Shown: positions 22,697 through 33,110 of the stretch, piece by piece
Position numbering within the stretch: position 1 is the stretch's first letter
Layout: every line of letters begins with the position of its first letter
DNA from: Hemerocallis citrina
Taxonomy: Eukaryota; Streptophyta; Magnoliopsida; Asparagales; Asphodelaceae
Direction of reading: 5' to 3'
NCBI GenBank assembly: GCA_017893485.1
Contig: CM030358.1
Location: forward strand, 154,138,706-154,202,705
Length of the DNA stretch: 64,000 nucleotides
Notes under the pieces: generated by a model
The model's database searches: none
Told to the model about the DNA's origin: nothing
Seen by the model: only the letters and a program-made list of their open reading frames with translations
Made by a program: the position numbers and the translations under genes

Positions 22697-22863
22697 CGGA
22701 AAAAGGGATATGAGCAACTTGCTCATTTAGTAAATAGGCAATTGATGATGTGGCATACATGTGATTGGAAAATCCTTAAAAGGGTTAGTTGTCCAATGTA
22801 TCACATGCATGCCACATAATCAATTGCTTATTTACTAAATGAGCAACTTGCACATATCCCTTT

Positions 22864-22868
<5 letters not shown>
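22695..22868. mobile_element. Foldback MITE A
   Basis: About 174 bp with inverted arms of about 65-70 bp: GGGATATGAGCAACTTGCTC on the left pairs with the right-arm copy GGGATATGTGCAAGTTGCTC read on the minus strand, and the match continues through TTTAGTAAATA and ATGTGGCAT. Only about 20-30 bp separate the arms. It is flanked by TA. Confidence 0.85.
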
Positions 22869-22903
<35 letters not shown>

Positions 22904-22905
<2 letters not shown>

Positions 22906-23246
22906 CCCTTCTGTTGAGCACTACTTTCTTGAGCACTCGCCCTTCCGGCCATTGCATGGATGATCCAAACCGTTCACATTGATCTACACGTTTAAGTTAG
23001 TCTAAATATATAAAATCAAGCCATTTAAAATTCAATTGCCCATCCATCATGTCATTATAAAAAAAACGATATTCAACTATACAATTTTTGTAACACTTCA
23101 ATGAATGAGCAAATGAATTTCAAACGACTTGATTTTACATATTTAGACTAATTTAAACGTGTAGATCAATGTGAACGGTTTGGATCATCCATACGCTAGC
23201 TAGAAGGGCGAGTGCTCACGGAAAGGAGTGCTCAATAGAAGATTTT

Positions 23247-23249
<3 letters not shown>
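22904..23249. mobile_element. Foldback MITE B
   Basis: About 345 bp with inverted arms of about 115 bp. Both arms share TTGAGCACT, GAGCACTCGCCCTTC, GGATGATCCAAACCGTTCAC and ATTGATCTACACGTTTAA. The centre is AT-rich and non-coding. It is flanked by TA arrays, which hides the target duplication, so superfamily is uncertain (long arms suggest a Mutator-like derivative). Confidence 0.85.
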
Positions 23250-23310
<61 letters not shown>

Positions 23311-23389
23311 TTTATGTGTATACCCAGCCTTTTGCTCTATCACCCTCGATTGGTGGATCTTGTACATATACGGCTGTCCTGTGAGAGCT

Positions 23390-26300
23390 GCTACAGACTT
23401 GTTGTTTGACCCCAACAAGTTGTTGAGGCTGCTCCAGGACGGAGTGGAACGTTTGAACCTGCCGTTTGCGCCCAGCAACTTTGTAGAGACAACTCTTTGA
23501 CTCAGTTGGTATAAAGCTCGTTTTTTTATCCCAGCGAGTTTATGGAGACAACTCTGAGATAGAGTTGATGTAGAAACTACCGTCTGATCCTGGCAAGTTC
23601 AGAGAAAACTCGTAGGAAGAGTTGGTTTAGAAACTACCATTTGATCCGGGCGAGTTTGTAGAGAGAGCTATGAGATAAAACTGAGCTTGAACTTGCTATT
23701 TGGACCCATCAAGTTTATAGAGGTTATTCCTTGATCGAGTTAATTTAGAAAATGTCGTTTAATCCGGTCGAGTTTATAGAGACAACTTGTAGTGGAGCTG
23801 GTCGTTGAACTTGTTGTTTGTCCCCAACAAGTTTGTAGAGGCAACTCCGTGACAAAGTTGAACGTTTGAGCCTGCCGTTTGTGCCCAACGATTTTTGAGG
23901 CAATTCTGAGATAGAGTTGATGTAGAAACTGCCGTTTTATCCCAGCGAATTTGTGGAGGCAACTAGTGGTGGAGATGAGTTGGAGCTTGCTGTTTGATCC
24001 CAGCAAGTTTAGGGAGGAAACTCTTTGACTGAGTTGGCATAGAGCTTTATGTTTGTTCTCAACAAGTTTAGAGAAAATTCTATGGTGGTGTTGAACATTT
24101 GTGCATGTCGTTTGCGCCCAGTAGGAGTGTAGAGAACTTTGCGAAGGAGTTAGATGTTTGGACTTACTGTTTGCGCCCGAAAAGTTTGGAGAGATAACTC
24201 TAAGACAGAGTTGACGTAGAAACTGCCGTTTGATCCAGGCGAGTTTGGAGAAAAATCTGTGATAGAGTTGTGTGTTGAGCTTGCCGTTTACGCCCGACAA
24301 GCTTTGCAAGACAACTCTCTGACGAAGTCGGATGTCCAAGCCTATCGTTTGCGCTCGACAAGTTTAGGGAGACAACTCTTTGATTGAGTTGACATAGGGC
24401 TTGTTGTTTGATCCCAGCGAGTTTGGAGGGACAACTCAGTGACAGAGTTGTGCGTAGAGCTTGTCGTTTGCGCCCAGAAAGTTAATAGTGATGATCATAA
24501 GACAAAGTTGGTCGTAGAGCTCCCCATTTTGATTGTTGAACTCGCTGTTTGCGCCCAGCGAGTTTTGTAGAAAAAAACTTGAAGACAGAGCTGGAACTTG
24601 CTGTTGGTTCCAACAAGTTTTGAAAGGACAATTTTAGGCTGGTGTGGGATGCAAAGCCCATTTCACGAAGATGAGGCATTGTTTAGAAAGACTCGAGCAA
24701 GCAGCGGGGCGCTATACACGCTGTTTGAAGTGAACGAGTTGTTGATGGAGCTCATATGAAAAGTAAGGCATTGAACTCGTTGTATGGAGCTAACGAGTTG
24801 TTTAGGAGAACTTGGGTGAAGACCAAGGCGTCAAACTCGTTGTGTAGAGCCAATGAATAGTTAACGATGCTCAAGTGGCAATCAGAGCATAGAACTCGTC
24901 GTTTTGGAGCCAACGAGCTATTGATGGAGCTCGAGCGAAGACAAAGGTATTGAACTCATGGTTTGGAGCTAACGAGTTATTGGTAAAGCTTGTGCAGAGA
25001 GCATGGCATTGAAATCATTGTTTGGGGCCAACGAGTTGCAGACAGAGCTCATGCGGAGAGCAGAGTGTTGAACTTATTGTTCGGGGTCAACGAGTTGTTG
25101 ATGAATCCTGAGAGAAGAGCAAGGCATTGAACTCGTTGTTTAGAGCCAACAAGTAGTTGACGATGCTCAAGTGGTGGGTAGAGCATTGAACTCGTTTTTT
25201 GGAACCAAAGAGTTGTTTGGCGGAGCTTGAGCGATGTCCAAGACGTTTGAACTCGCTGTTTGGAGCCAACAAGTTGTTTGGGAGAACTTGAGCGAAGACC
25301 AAAGCGTCAAACTCATTGTGTAGAGTCAGCAAGTAATTGACGGTGCTCAAGATGTAATCAACATAGAACTTGTTGTGACAGAGCTCATGCAGAAAGCAGA
25401 GCATTGAGCCCGTTGTTTAGAGCTAATGAGTTGTAGACAGAGCTCATGCGGAGAGCAGAGCGTTGAACTCGTTGTTTGGGGCCAGCGAGTTGTATACAGA
25501 GCTCATGTAGATAGCAGAGCGTTGAACTCGTTGTTCGGGGCCAACGAGTTGTTAATAAAGCCTGAGCGAAGAGCAAGGTGTTGGACCTGTTGCTCGATGC
25601 TGACGAGTAGTTGCATACATCGAACGAGGTCCTTGGGACATAGAGCTTGATCTCCTTTATGATACGCTGTGCTTGACAGAGTTGGGACTCTCCCGTTTGC
25701 ATGGCGCTTTAAGCTAGACGAAATTGGAGCTTGCTCAAGTTAAAGTGGTAGGATAAACCTGGAGTTTTCATGCCTAAGGAAGACTTGTCTTGAATTTCAT
25801 CATCAAGAGTTGAGGCGGCCATATGGAGCTGTTAGCTGGTCGGAGGCCGGTGAAGATGTTTATTTCTCTTAGGTAGAACATCTCTCCAGTGTGTAGCTGG
25901 AAGAACAGCTTACATGATAGTTTGTCGTACAATGTTCGCAGGACTTTCGGTACCGATTCTTAGCCAAGATACGTAGACTCACTGTAATTTTGTTGTTGTA
26001 ATGAGACTTTTAGTTTGTAGAATAAGAAGTCTTCTACGTGCCGGTGTCTTGTTCTGTGATTCGTCGTCATCGGGTGGTTGGCTAGTTGTATGAGCTGCTC
26101 TTGGAGAGAGTAGACTCTGGATTTGCCATTTTGCATTTGTAGATGTCTGTAGTGCTACTGAATCTGAACATATGAGTTCGACGATAATTCTGTGATTTGA
26201 AGAATTCCTTTCATATGTTTGATCCTTGCTGTCATGGTTGATGTGCCATCAACTGAGCTCTTTGTAGCTAAATAACAGGGCCTCAAGTCTGCTACGTATA

Positions 26301-27330
26301 GCTAACGAACTGCCGATGGTGTATGAAGGAGTTTGGCATTGCTCCATTTTGAATTCAGCTAGTTGTAGGGACAACTCTGAAGGAGAGTTGTTTTCCAAAC
26401 ATGTTGTATGGGTCCTCTAACAAATTGTGAGAGTCACATCGAGTGGAGAGTTGAACTCTAAGTGTTACTTTTTACAAGTGTTGCTAGAGTAACTGCGATC
26501 CACGATTTTGAACCTCTTAATCTGTCTGAATTTAACTAGTTGTAGGAATAGATCGAACGGCGAGTTAAACTCTGAACGTGTGTAATTGCAGGTTGCTAGA
26601 GTAACTCTGAGCCATTGATATGGATTCTGAACTTGTTAGTTTGAGTATTAACAGGTTGCAAGAGCAGATCGAATGGCGAAGCGCACACAGAACTTGCTTC
26701 TTTGCAAATTGCGAGAGTCTCTGTCTAGCCATGGGTATGGACTCCGAACTGGTTGTGAGGCGCTAACAGATTGCAGGAGTAGATCGAATGGCAAAGTGCA
26801 TTGTGAACTTGCTTTATTGCGAATTGTTAGTCTTTTTGATCCATGGGTATGGACTCCGAATCTGTCTTACGGGAAGACTTGTAACGAGTCTTTGGTACCG
26901 TCTGTGTGTATCTGTTTGGAACTCAACTCGTTGTATAAGTCTCCACGAAACTTTAACTAGTTTCAGGAATAGATCAATCAGTGAGTTGTGCTCTAAATAT
27001 GCGGGATTGCATGTTGCGAAAGTAACCCCGAGTCGTGGATCTGGATTCCGAACTTGTGTTGTGGAAAGCTTATAATGAGTGTTTAGCGCCGCTCTAAGTA
27101 TGAGTTAGGCGTTTTAGCTCATTGTTTGTTTTAATGAATTAACAGGTTGCAGGAGCAGATCGAATGACGAAGTGCACTCTGAACTTGCTTCATTGCAAAT
27201 TGCTGGAGTAGCTTCGAACCATGGGTATGGACTCCGAACCCGTCTTGTAGGAAGCTTTTAACGAGTTTTTGGTCGTTTTTGTGTACAAGTTTGGCACTCA
27301 ACTCATTGTATGCATCCGTAAAGTTGTACA
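23390..27330 (-). repeat. TRGAG-1 tandem-repeat region (AACGAGTTC family)
   Basis: About 4 kb of degenerate tandem repeats, unit about 59-75 bp over most of its length and about 150 bp near 26500-27300. On the element sense (minus) strand the recurring core is CAACGAGTTCAA, with variants such as AACAAGTTC. Sense-strand frames stay open across parts of it (199 codons at 24339-23740, 105 codons at 25404-25087 and 25702-25385) because of unit length. No family signature appears, and I do not call them genes. The block at 27131-27190 is similar to the 115 bp units of TRGAG-2 near 50990-51045. Confidence 0.8.
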
Positions 27331-27359
27331 AGAATTTTGCAAAAATTCGTGGTACATTT

Positions 27360-27486
27360 TATTGGAAAATAAAACTAAGCAGCTGCTCTAGTGGCTGGCC
27401 GTTATTACAAATTGGAAAAATTTGCTGGGAAATAGAACTAAGCGGCTGCTCTAGTGGCTGGCCATTATTACAAAATGAGAAAGTTT
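27360..27486 (-). repeat. Two-copy ~63 bp tandem repeat
   Basis: The unit contains GGAAAATAAAACTAAGCAGC and CTCTAGTGGCTGGCCRTTAT, once from about 27363 and once from about 27426, with few differences. It lies between the gag-protease end and the long repeat region. Confidence 0.8.
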
Positions 27487-27997
27487 GATACTACTATTAA
27501 GAGAGGACGTTTGAGACGCCCTTGTTCACCTTCGCTAGGTGTTCTACTTTTCAAGTCCCTACTGATATCTCTTTGCCCCCCGGGTCTTCAAGTTGATGAG
27601 CCGTTAGGAGAACAAATTGATAGACCTTGCCTGGGCTTACCTATTTTTAAGGGAGCCCCGCATTGTTTTGCATGGAGAAAGAGAAATCTTCTGATGCACC
27701 AATGTGTTTAGGCATGATTGTTTGTAAATGAGCGGAGTGGCTTCGGGCGAGTGATTCAGGTTTATTACTGTGTCATGATGAGAACTAGTTTGGACCTAGT
27801 GAGAGATGTTGTAGCAGGTTTGGAAGTACTTTGTAGAGTTGTTTATGACAGTGGCTTCAAGCTCATTTACAGTTTTGAAATTATCATGACTGCTTTCTGG
27901 CAGTAGCTCTATGGCAATGAGGGGGAGAACTGAACCCCCCATTGTAGCGGTGTAGCATGCTTGTGCTGCCTGTTGGCTTCCCACAGCCTGGCCTATG

Positions 27998-30203
27998 CTA
28001 GCTGTTGTTGGAAAACTTCATTTTCATGTGAAATGTGGAGGCAACTGCATGGAATGCTGCTAGGCCGGGATGGCCAAATATAGCATTGTATGCTGCTTTG
28101 ACATCGTCTACCATAGAGTCCAGTGCTTCGGTTCGAATAGCGGAGGCTTTTCCTGCTGTCACATCTAGTGTGATGACGCCTTCTACTTGAACGGGGACAG
28201 CGGAGAATCCGTGGAGTGTATAACCGGCTGGCTTGAGTCGGTCTCGGGAGAGCTTGAGAGCCTTGAATGTGGCCATGAAGAGGATGTTTATTGAGCTACC
28301 ATTTTCCACCAAGATGCGAGTACCTCATGATTTTGCATGCAAAGGTTTATGACCAATGCATCGCAATGAGGTGTTCGGATGCCTTCTAAGTCCCTGTCTG
28401 AGAAAGATATCGGGACCTCGATGTTTTTGGCAGGCAGAGTGATATCTATGGAGTTGACTTCCTTGACGAAGGCTTTGCGGGAGGATTTGGAATCTCCTCC
28501 CATCGGGCCTCCATGAATGGAGTGGAGGATGGCCATGTGTTGAAATTTTTGCAGCTTGTATGGACTCTCTTGACGCTTATTAGTCACCCGGGGCAGAGGG
28601 TTTTTGACGTCGTTTTCTTTCTGAACGAAGTTGGAGAGATAGCCCCTGCGAATCAGGGCTCCCAGTTCTTTTTTAAGGGCTCGATAGTTTTCAGTAGTGT
28701 ATCCATGATCTCTGTGAAATGTGCACCACTTAATTTTGTCTCTTCTCCTGCTAGATGTTGACATCGTGGGGGGAGGGAGGATTATTTCGTCCTTCTCAAC
28801 TTCCATGAGGATAGCTGATACGCTTGCATTGAGAAGAGCGAACTTGTCGAAGCGTGGCGCTAGAGTTGGACGGCGTAAACATGCACCATTTTTCTGAAAC
28901 TTCCTGAGTTCTTCCTCGCTTGTATTCTTCCGTTTGTTCCTGGAAGATGAGTCGTTCTTGTCTTGACGATAGAGAGCTTCCTCGACCCTGATATACTTGT
29001 CACTTCTCTCTAGGAGCTCAGTGAAACTTTTAGGTGGCTTTTTGGTGAGGGAGGCATGCAGATTTGTGTTAGTGATGTTGTGGTAGAAAGCTGCAGTCGC
29101 TACTGAAGTATTCAAGGAGGAAATCGACCTTGCTTCAGTTGTAAAGCGTTTGACAAAGTCTTTCAGTAGTTCTTCATCTTTTTGCTTCAGTTCCAATAGG
29201 GAGATACTTGTTTTTTTCAGCCTTGCAGCTAGTAACGAAGTGCGCAATGAAAAGTTCCTCGAGCTGATCAAAAGAGAATGGCGATTCTGGAGTCAGGCGC
29301 GAATACCATTCCCTTGTTGATCCTTTTTGTGTTGCGGAAAATGTTCGACACATGAGTACATCGGTGGTGTTATAGACCATCATGAGTGTTTTGAAGCTCT
29401 TGATATGGTCGGTTGGGTCTGATTCTCCATTGTAGGATTCGAATTGAGGAGCTTTGGAGTCCCTTGGAACGGGTGCATCGAGGATGGTTTTGCTGAAGGG
29501 AGGTTGACTAGGGTGGTAGGCCTTGCTTGAGCGGTTTCTCTCACTCTTCATTTGTTCTAGACGTTTCTCTACCACTTGGATACAACGAAGGACTTGGTCA
29601 TCCTTCTTTTGAGATCCAGTTGAGTCAGCGGGTCATTCGTTAAGGGGGAGGCCCAGTTCTTGACTTCCTTGGAGAGAATGGAGGATGTCTAGCTTGCATT
29701 TTTCCAATTCAGCCCTTATGACTGGGGCATTTTACCCTATGTTCTGCACAGGAAGCCTTTGATTCTCATGAGTTGGGCTCCTCATAGTTGGACGCCCACT
29801 ATGAGAGGAGGATTGCCTTGATCTTTATCAAGAAAGATGGGTTCTCTGATTCACCTCATGTCCCGAACGGGAGGCCTCAGATCGGGTGCACCTCTTGTCC
29901 AACCTAATTCGCAAGTCGGTTTCTAGTTGCCTGTTACTGATGATCTGGCGGAGATCTCTAGACCCCCTGTGGGCCTTGTGAGGCCATTGAATCAGTTGAG
30001 GCATTATGGACTCAGATGTAGTCGTACTGAGGATGTTGTTCATGCTGGAAGCCCCCCGGTGCCTCTCCGTTGGAAGGAGCGTGATTAGACTGCCGGGGTA
30101 ACTGCTGAGGAGGAATCTGATCATCTATAGGAGGAGCTAGTTGACGAAGAGAGGTAGTGCGACGGCTGGAGGCCGCCCCTTTACCTCTTAGTCTTAGTGG
30201 CAT
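27998..30203 (-). pseudogene. TRGAG-1 gag-protease remnant
   Basis: The likely start is the ATG at 30203 (MPLRLRGK..), shared with the truncated copy at 58411. The N-terminal half is Pro/Gln-rich and frame-broken; RDLRQIISNRQ near 30010-29940 matches TRGAG-2. The capsid domain (REWYSRLTPESPFSFDQL, about 29315-29260) is of the Ty3/gypsy retrotrans_gag type. A CxFHxxxGHxTxxx knuckle-like stretch (CTFHRDHGYTTENY) is near 28715-28674, its last Cys replaced by Tyr. After a frame change near 28300 comes an aspartic protease with LVENGSSINILF, where Glu replaces the catalytic Asp, and AYNAIFGHPGLA near 28100-28065. Another frame change lies near 29230-29270. Nothing of reverse transcriptase follows. 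Confidence 0.85.
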
Positions 30204-30232
30204 GGAGACAAGCTTGACTTGTGTAGTATTTC

Positions 30233-30250
30233 CTACAGATGGCGCCAATC
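30233..30250 (-). other. TRGAG-1 primer binding site
   Basis: On the minus strand GATTGGCGCCATCTGTAG follows the LTR end directly. The same word starts the interior of TRGAG-2 (48828) and, with changes, of the truncated copy (58456). The tRNA used is not assigned here. Confidence 0.8.
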
Positions 30251-30495
30251 TGTTGCTGCTTATTTCGGTGTGGAAGCAATCAGATATTGAGTTAATAATT
30301 GAAGAAAACTACTAAAAGCCTGACCTGTGACCTTGGCTGTTAAAGACAGGTTAGAGCTCTTGAGAATGAATCTAGATCGTTGATTGACCACCGTGATATG
30401 AATTTGACGGTTGCTGATGCGGCTGATGGACCTGTAAAAAGCTTGAAACACCGGGGGTGTGGCGATAGACCCTCCGACGCTCAAGTCTGAACTAG

Positions 30496-30553
<58 letters not shown>

Positions 30554-30932
30554 AGAGAGTGAAAACTAGCAAATTGTTGATTATCCTCTGACTGAAGAGG
30601 GGGAGGGGTATTTATAGGCCTGAGAGACATTTCAAGAGATTGATTTGTGTCCGTTGGATCGATTTAACTATCTTATCTCTTTCATATCTCTCCCCTCAAG
30701 AGATAAGATATCCTTGTTACAGGATAAGAGATTTGACTCCTAGCCTACATGGGCTGGGTGTCACTCCTAGTGGGCCTAGTCTGCCACTTTTTATGGGATT
30801 GGGAGAAGCCTATGTCTTGGAGTGGGTCTAGACCTGTAAAAGAGGTCTGTAATGACTAATCTGCCTGTGGATGCTTTGAGATCTGTGCAGGAATTGTATG
30901 GCTCTGATCTGCTGCGATTTTTACCATAATCA
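30251..30932 (-). repeat. TRGAG-1 5' LTR
   Basis: 682 bp; the excess over the 619 bp 3' LTR is mainly a (GA)n array at 30501-30551 and a short extra segment near 30445-30470. A TATAAATA box on the minus strand lies at 30609-30616. TG...CA ends and the target duplication ATGGC mark the boundary. Confidence 0.9.
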
Positions 30933-30937
30933 ATGGC

Positions 30938-32150
30938 AAAATAAGAAATTTAATTCAACAAAGATTCCAATATAGAAGATTAACATGATACATGTGTTTA
31001 TAGGATCCAGTATAGCTAGACAAAGTCACATAGCTTTACTTAATTATTACTTCAACAATATTTGGCTATGAATATAATTTCAAGGGGTGCATATGCAAAA
31101 TTGAACTCATATTTTTGTATCTATATAATAAAACATAAAGAAAGCTATCAAGTGGCTCTCCTTTAATCCCCAAAAAAAAAATCAAAGGCCCATATCTAAC
31201 CCCACAAAACATATTTTCCCCCCTAAAACTCAAATTCAAATCCCCCCACCCAAAACAACTCATTTATTTATTTAATTATATATCTCTCTCTCTCCTATTC
31301 AAAAAATTAAAAATTAAAAATTAAAAAATTTAAAAAATTTAAAAAAATAAAAAAACTAAAAACTGTAATAATTAAAAACTAAAAAAATTAAAACTTTTAA
31401 AACTTTAAAAACAATTCAAAATAATAAAAAACAATTAAAAATTATAAAAAAAATTTAAAATTTAAAAAATTTCAAAATTAAAAAAATTTTAAAAATTAAA
31501 ACTTTAAAAATAATTCAAAAAATCAAAAAATTTAAAAAATTATATTAAAAAGTTTTCAAAAATTAAAAAATAAATAATTTGTTTTTAATTTTAAATTTTT
31601 TAAAAATTTAAGAAATTAAAAAAAAAATTAAAATTAGAATTTTAAAAAAATTTAAAATTTTAAAATTGCAAAAATTTGAAAATTTAAAAAAAATTAAAAT
31701 TTTTAATTTTAAAATTTAAAATTTAAAATTTTGAAAATTTGAAATTTGAAAAATCAAAAAAAATTGAAAATCTCAAAGCAAATCCAAATCCAAATCCAAT
31801 GTCAAACCCTAACCAAGAGGTCGTCGCCGATATCTGATCCGCTGCTGATTCCGTATCGGTGACTCCCCTCTACCAAATCAAGCGCAAATATCAAGCGACT
31901 TCGTATCGGCGACTCCCCTCCACCGAATCGAGAGCCTCTATATGCGATGCGACGACTCTAATTTCTTCTCATTAACCGAATTGTCATTCTAATTTTTAAT
32001 TTTGTGTGTGTGCAGGGAATTACTCAGTCTTTGCTGACTCAAATTTTGTGTGTGCATGAGATCTAAGTTCAGAGAGGTATAATTGTTTTATTTTTGGGTT
32101 CAAAGAATTTTAATTTGGTGATTTGTTTGATGAGTTTTTTATTGGTTTTG
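30938..32150. other. Spacer with a 500 bp A/T tract
   Basis: 31290-31770 is almost purely A-rich with AAATTTAAAA-type words and holds no gene. A short GC-richer stretch follows (31800-31970) with a duplicated word GTATCGGYGACTCCCCTC at about 31852 and 31902. This could be a 5' untranslated exon of the exon-like segments below, which is inference. Confidence 0.5.
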
Positions 32151-32157
32151 ATTTAAG

Positions 32158-32956
32158 GTGTACGTAAGTTGAGAGATGGATTATTTGGTGACATCAATTT
32201 GGGCTTCCAAACCATAGCAGGACAGGTAAGCTGACCTAGCAACGTAAAATAACTTGGTAAATATGCAACATTAATTTCTTTACTACAAGAGAAAATACTA
32301 TCGTAAAGTGTTCCCTTCGCTGATTATTAGAAACCATGGATAACATAACATATAAGAACTTTTACTGTATATTTGGATATATAGGATTTGGATGAATGGA
32401 GTTTATCAGTGAATGATGCAAACTCTCCACTCAAGAAAGACAACAAAAGTAAATTTGTTATTTATCCATTTTTGTTTTTTTTATAAAGGTGCAATAGGGA
32501 GACAAAGTGGAGATAAAAGAAATGATTAGCTTGGTTTTGAGTTTTGAGAACTTCATGTATTTCATTTTGGTTAAAATAATAATAAGAGCTATTTCAATTG
32601 TAAACTGAGTCTCAGACAAACAAATATTTTGATTATTGGTATTGTAGATACATTCACACCTGCACTTGCGTTACCATTGTATTTAGACATGCTCATAGTA
32701 GTTATTGGATTACAATAAGCTCTATAAAACCTATATGATAATGTCCTTGCATAACGATTATAAGCATCTAAAAGTGATGCTGAAGTTTAAAAAAACTTTA
32801 TGCAGTGTTTCTAAGAAACTATATGCATTTCAGGTATGTTCATGCTAATGATCAAGAAGGCGATGATTGAGCTTAAAGCTAGATATACTGATTCCTCATA
32901 TAATATGTTAGCTACTTCAAATAATTTTCTGGACCTCCAAAACTATTTTATATAAT
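32158..32956 (+). other. Candidate decayed host gene, three exon-like segments
   Basis: Three open segments with splice-like borders lie in order: 32158-32225 (RKLRDGLFGDINLGFQTIAGQ then GTAAGC), 32385-32450 (after ATATAG: DLDEWSLSVNDANSPLKKDN then GTAAAT) and 32834-32956 (after TTTCAG: MFMLMIKKAMIELKARYTDS.. to TAA). Frames are compatible across the first junction (phase 0). Composition is protein-like, but I do not recognise the family. The hAT element begins about 150 bp downstream. It may be a real small gene, a gene fragment or a chance series. Confidence 0.35.
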
Positions 32957-32984
32957 CAAATCAGGTGCACCATTCCGAAGATGT

Positions 32985-33014
32985 GTCGTATGCACGTGTC
33001 AACAGATAAACCTA
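32985..33014 (+). mobile_element. Possible Helitron-like 3' end
   Basis: An imperfect hairpin GTGTCGTATGCAC is followed about 16 nt later by CTAGT. It resembles the segment at 3880-3923. Weak evidence, no 5' end seen. Confidence 0.25.
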
Positions 33015-33110
33015 GTTTTCTAATAAAGTTCCAAAATATCCCTTTTTCTCTCTCTTGCTTTTCAGGTAATTATATATAAGTGGGTTGTTGGGATCTCAGT
33101 TTCAGAATGA

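Larger units (their letters stand above)
22642..23306. repeat. Three TA microsatellites around two MITEs
   Basis: TA arrays lie at about 22642-22694, 22868-22903 and 23250-23306. They separate and flank the two MITEs below, which fits insertion at TA targets. The short Ile/Tyr-rich open frames through these arrays are artefacts. Confidence 0.85.
20437..30932 (-). mobile_element. TRGAG-1: 10.5 kb gag-protease LTR element without RT
   Basis: Read on the minus strand: 5' LTR 30932-30251, primer site 30250-30233, gag-protease 30203-27998, repeat-filled non-coding region about 27490-21490, AT-rich block, polypurine tract GGAGTGGGGGGCTTA (about 21070-21056), 3' LTR 21055-20437. A perfect target duplication ATGGC flanks it (20432-20436 and 30933-30937). 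No reverse transcriptase, RNase H or integrase block was seen. This is the layout of a large non-autonomous element of the gag-bearing terminal-repeat type. Two foldback MITEs and TA arrays (22642-23306) are inserted in it. Confidence 0.9.

Noticed and set aside
22410..22760. Open frames of 65-106 codons on both strands over the TA array
   Set aside because: Ile/Tyr runs come from the (TA)n microsatellite, and the rest lies in the GAGCT-rich block of TRGAG-1. No protein signature.
23740..24339. 199-codon minus-strand frame
   Set aside because: Lies wholly in degenerate tandem repeats of TRGAG-1; repeated peptide words follow the DNA repeat. Kept as an observation only.
23390..27330. Possible CRISPR-like or satellite array
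   Set aside because: Units are degenerate with no regular spacer structure, and the block is confined between gag and LTR of a eukaryotic retroelement.
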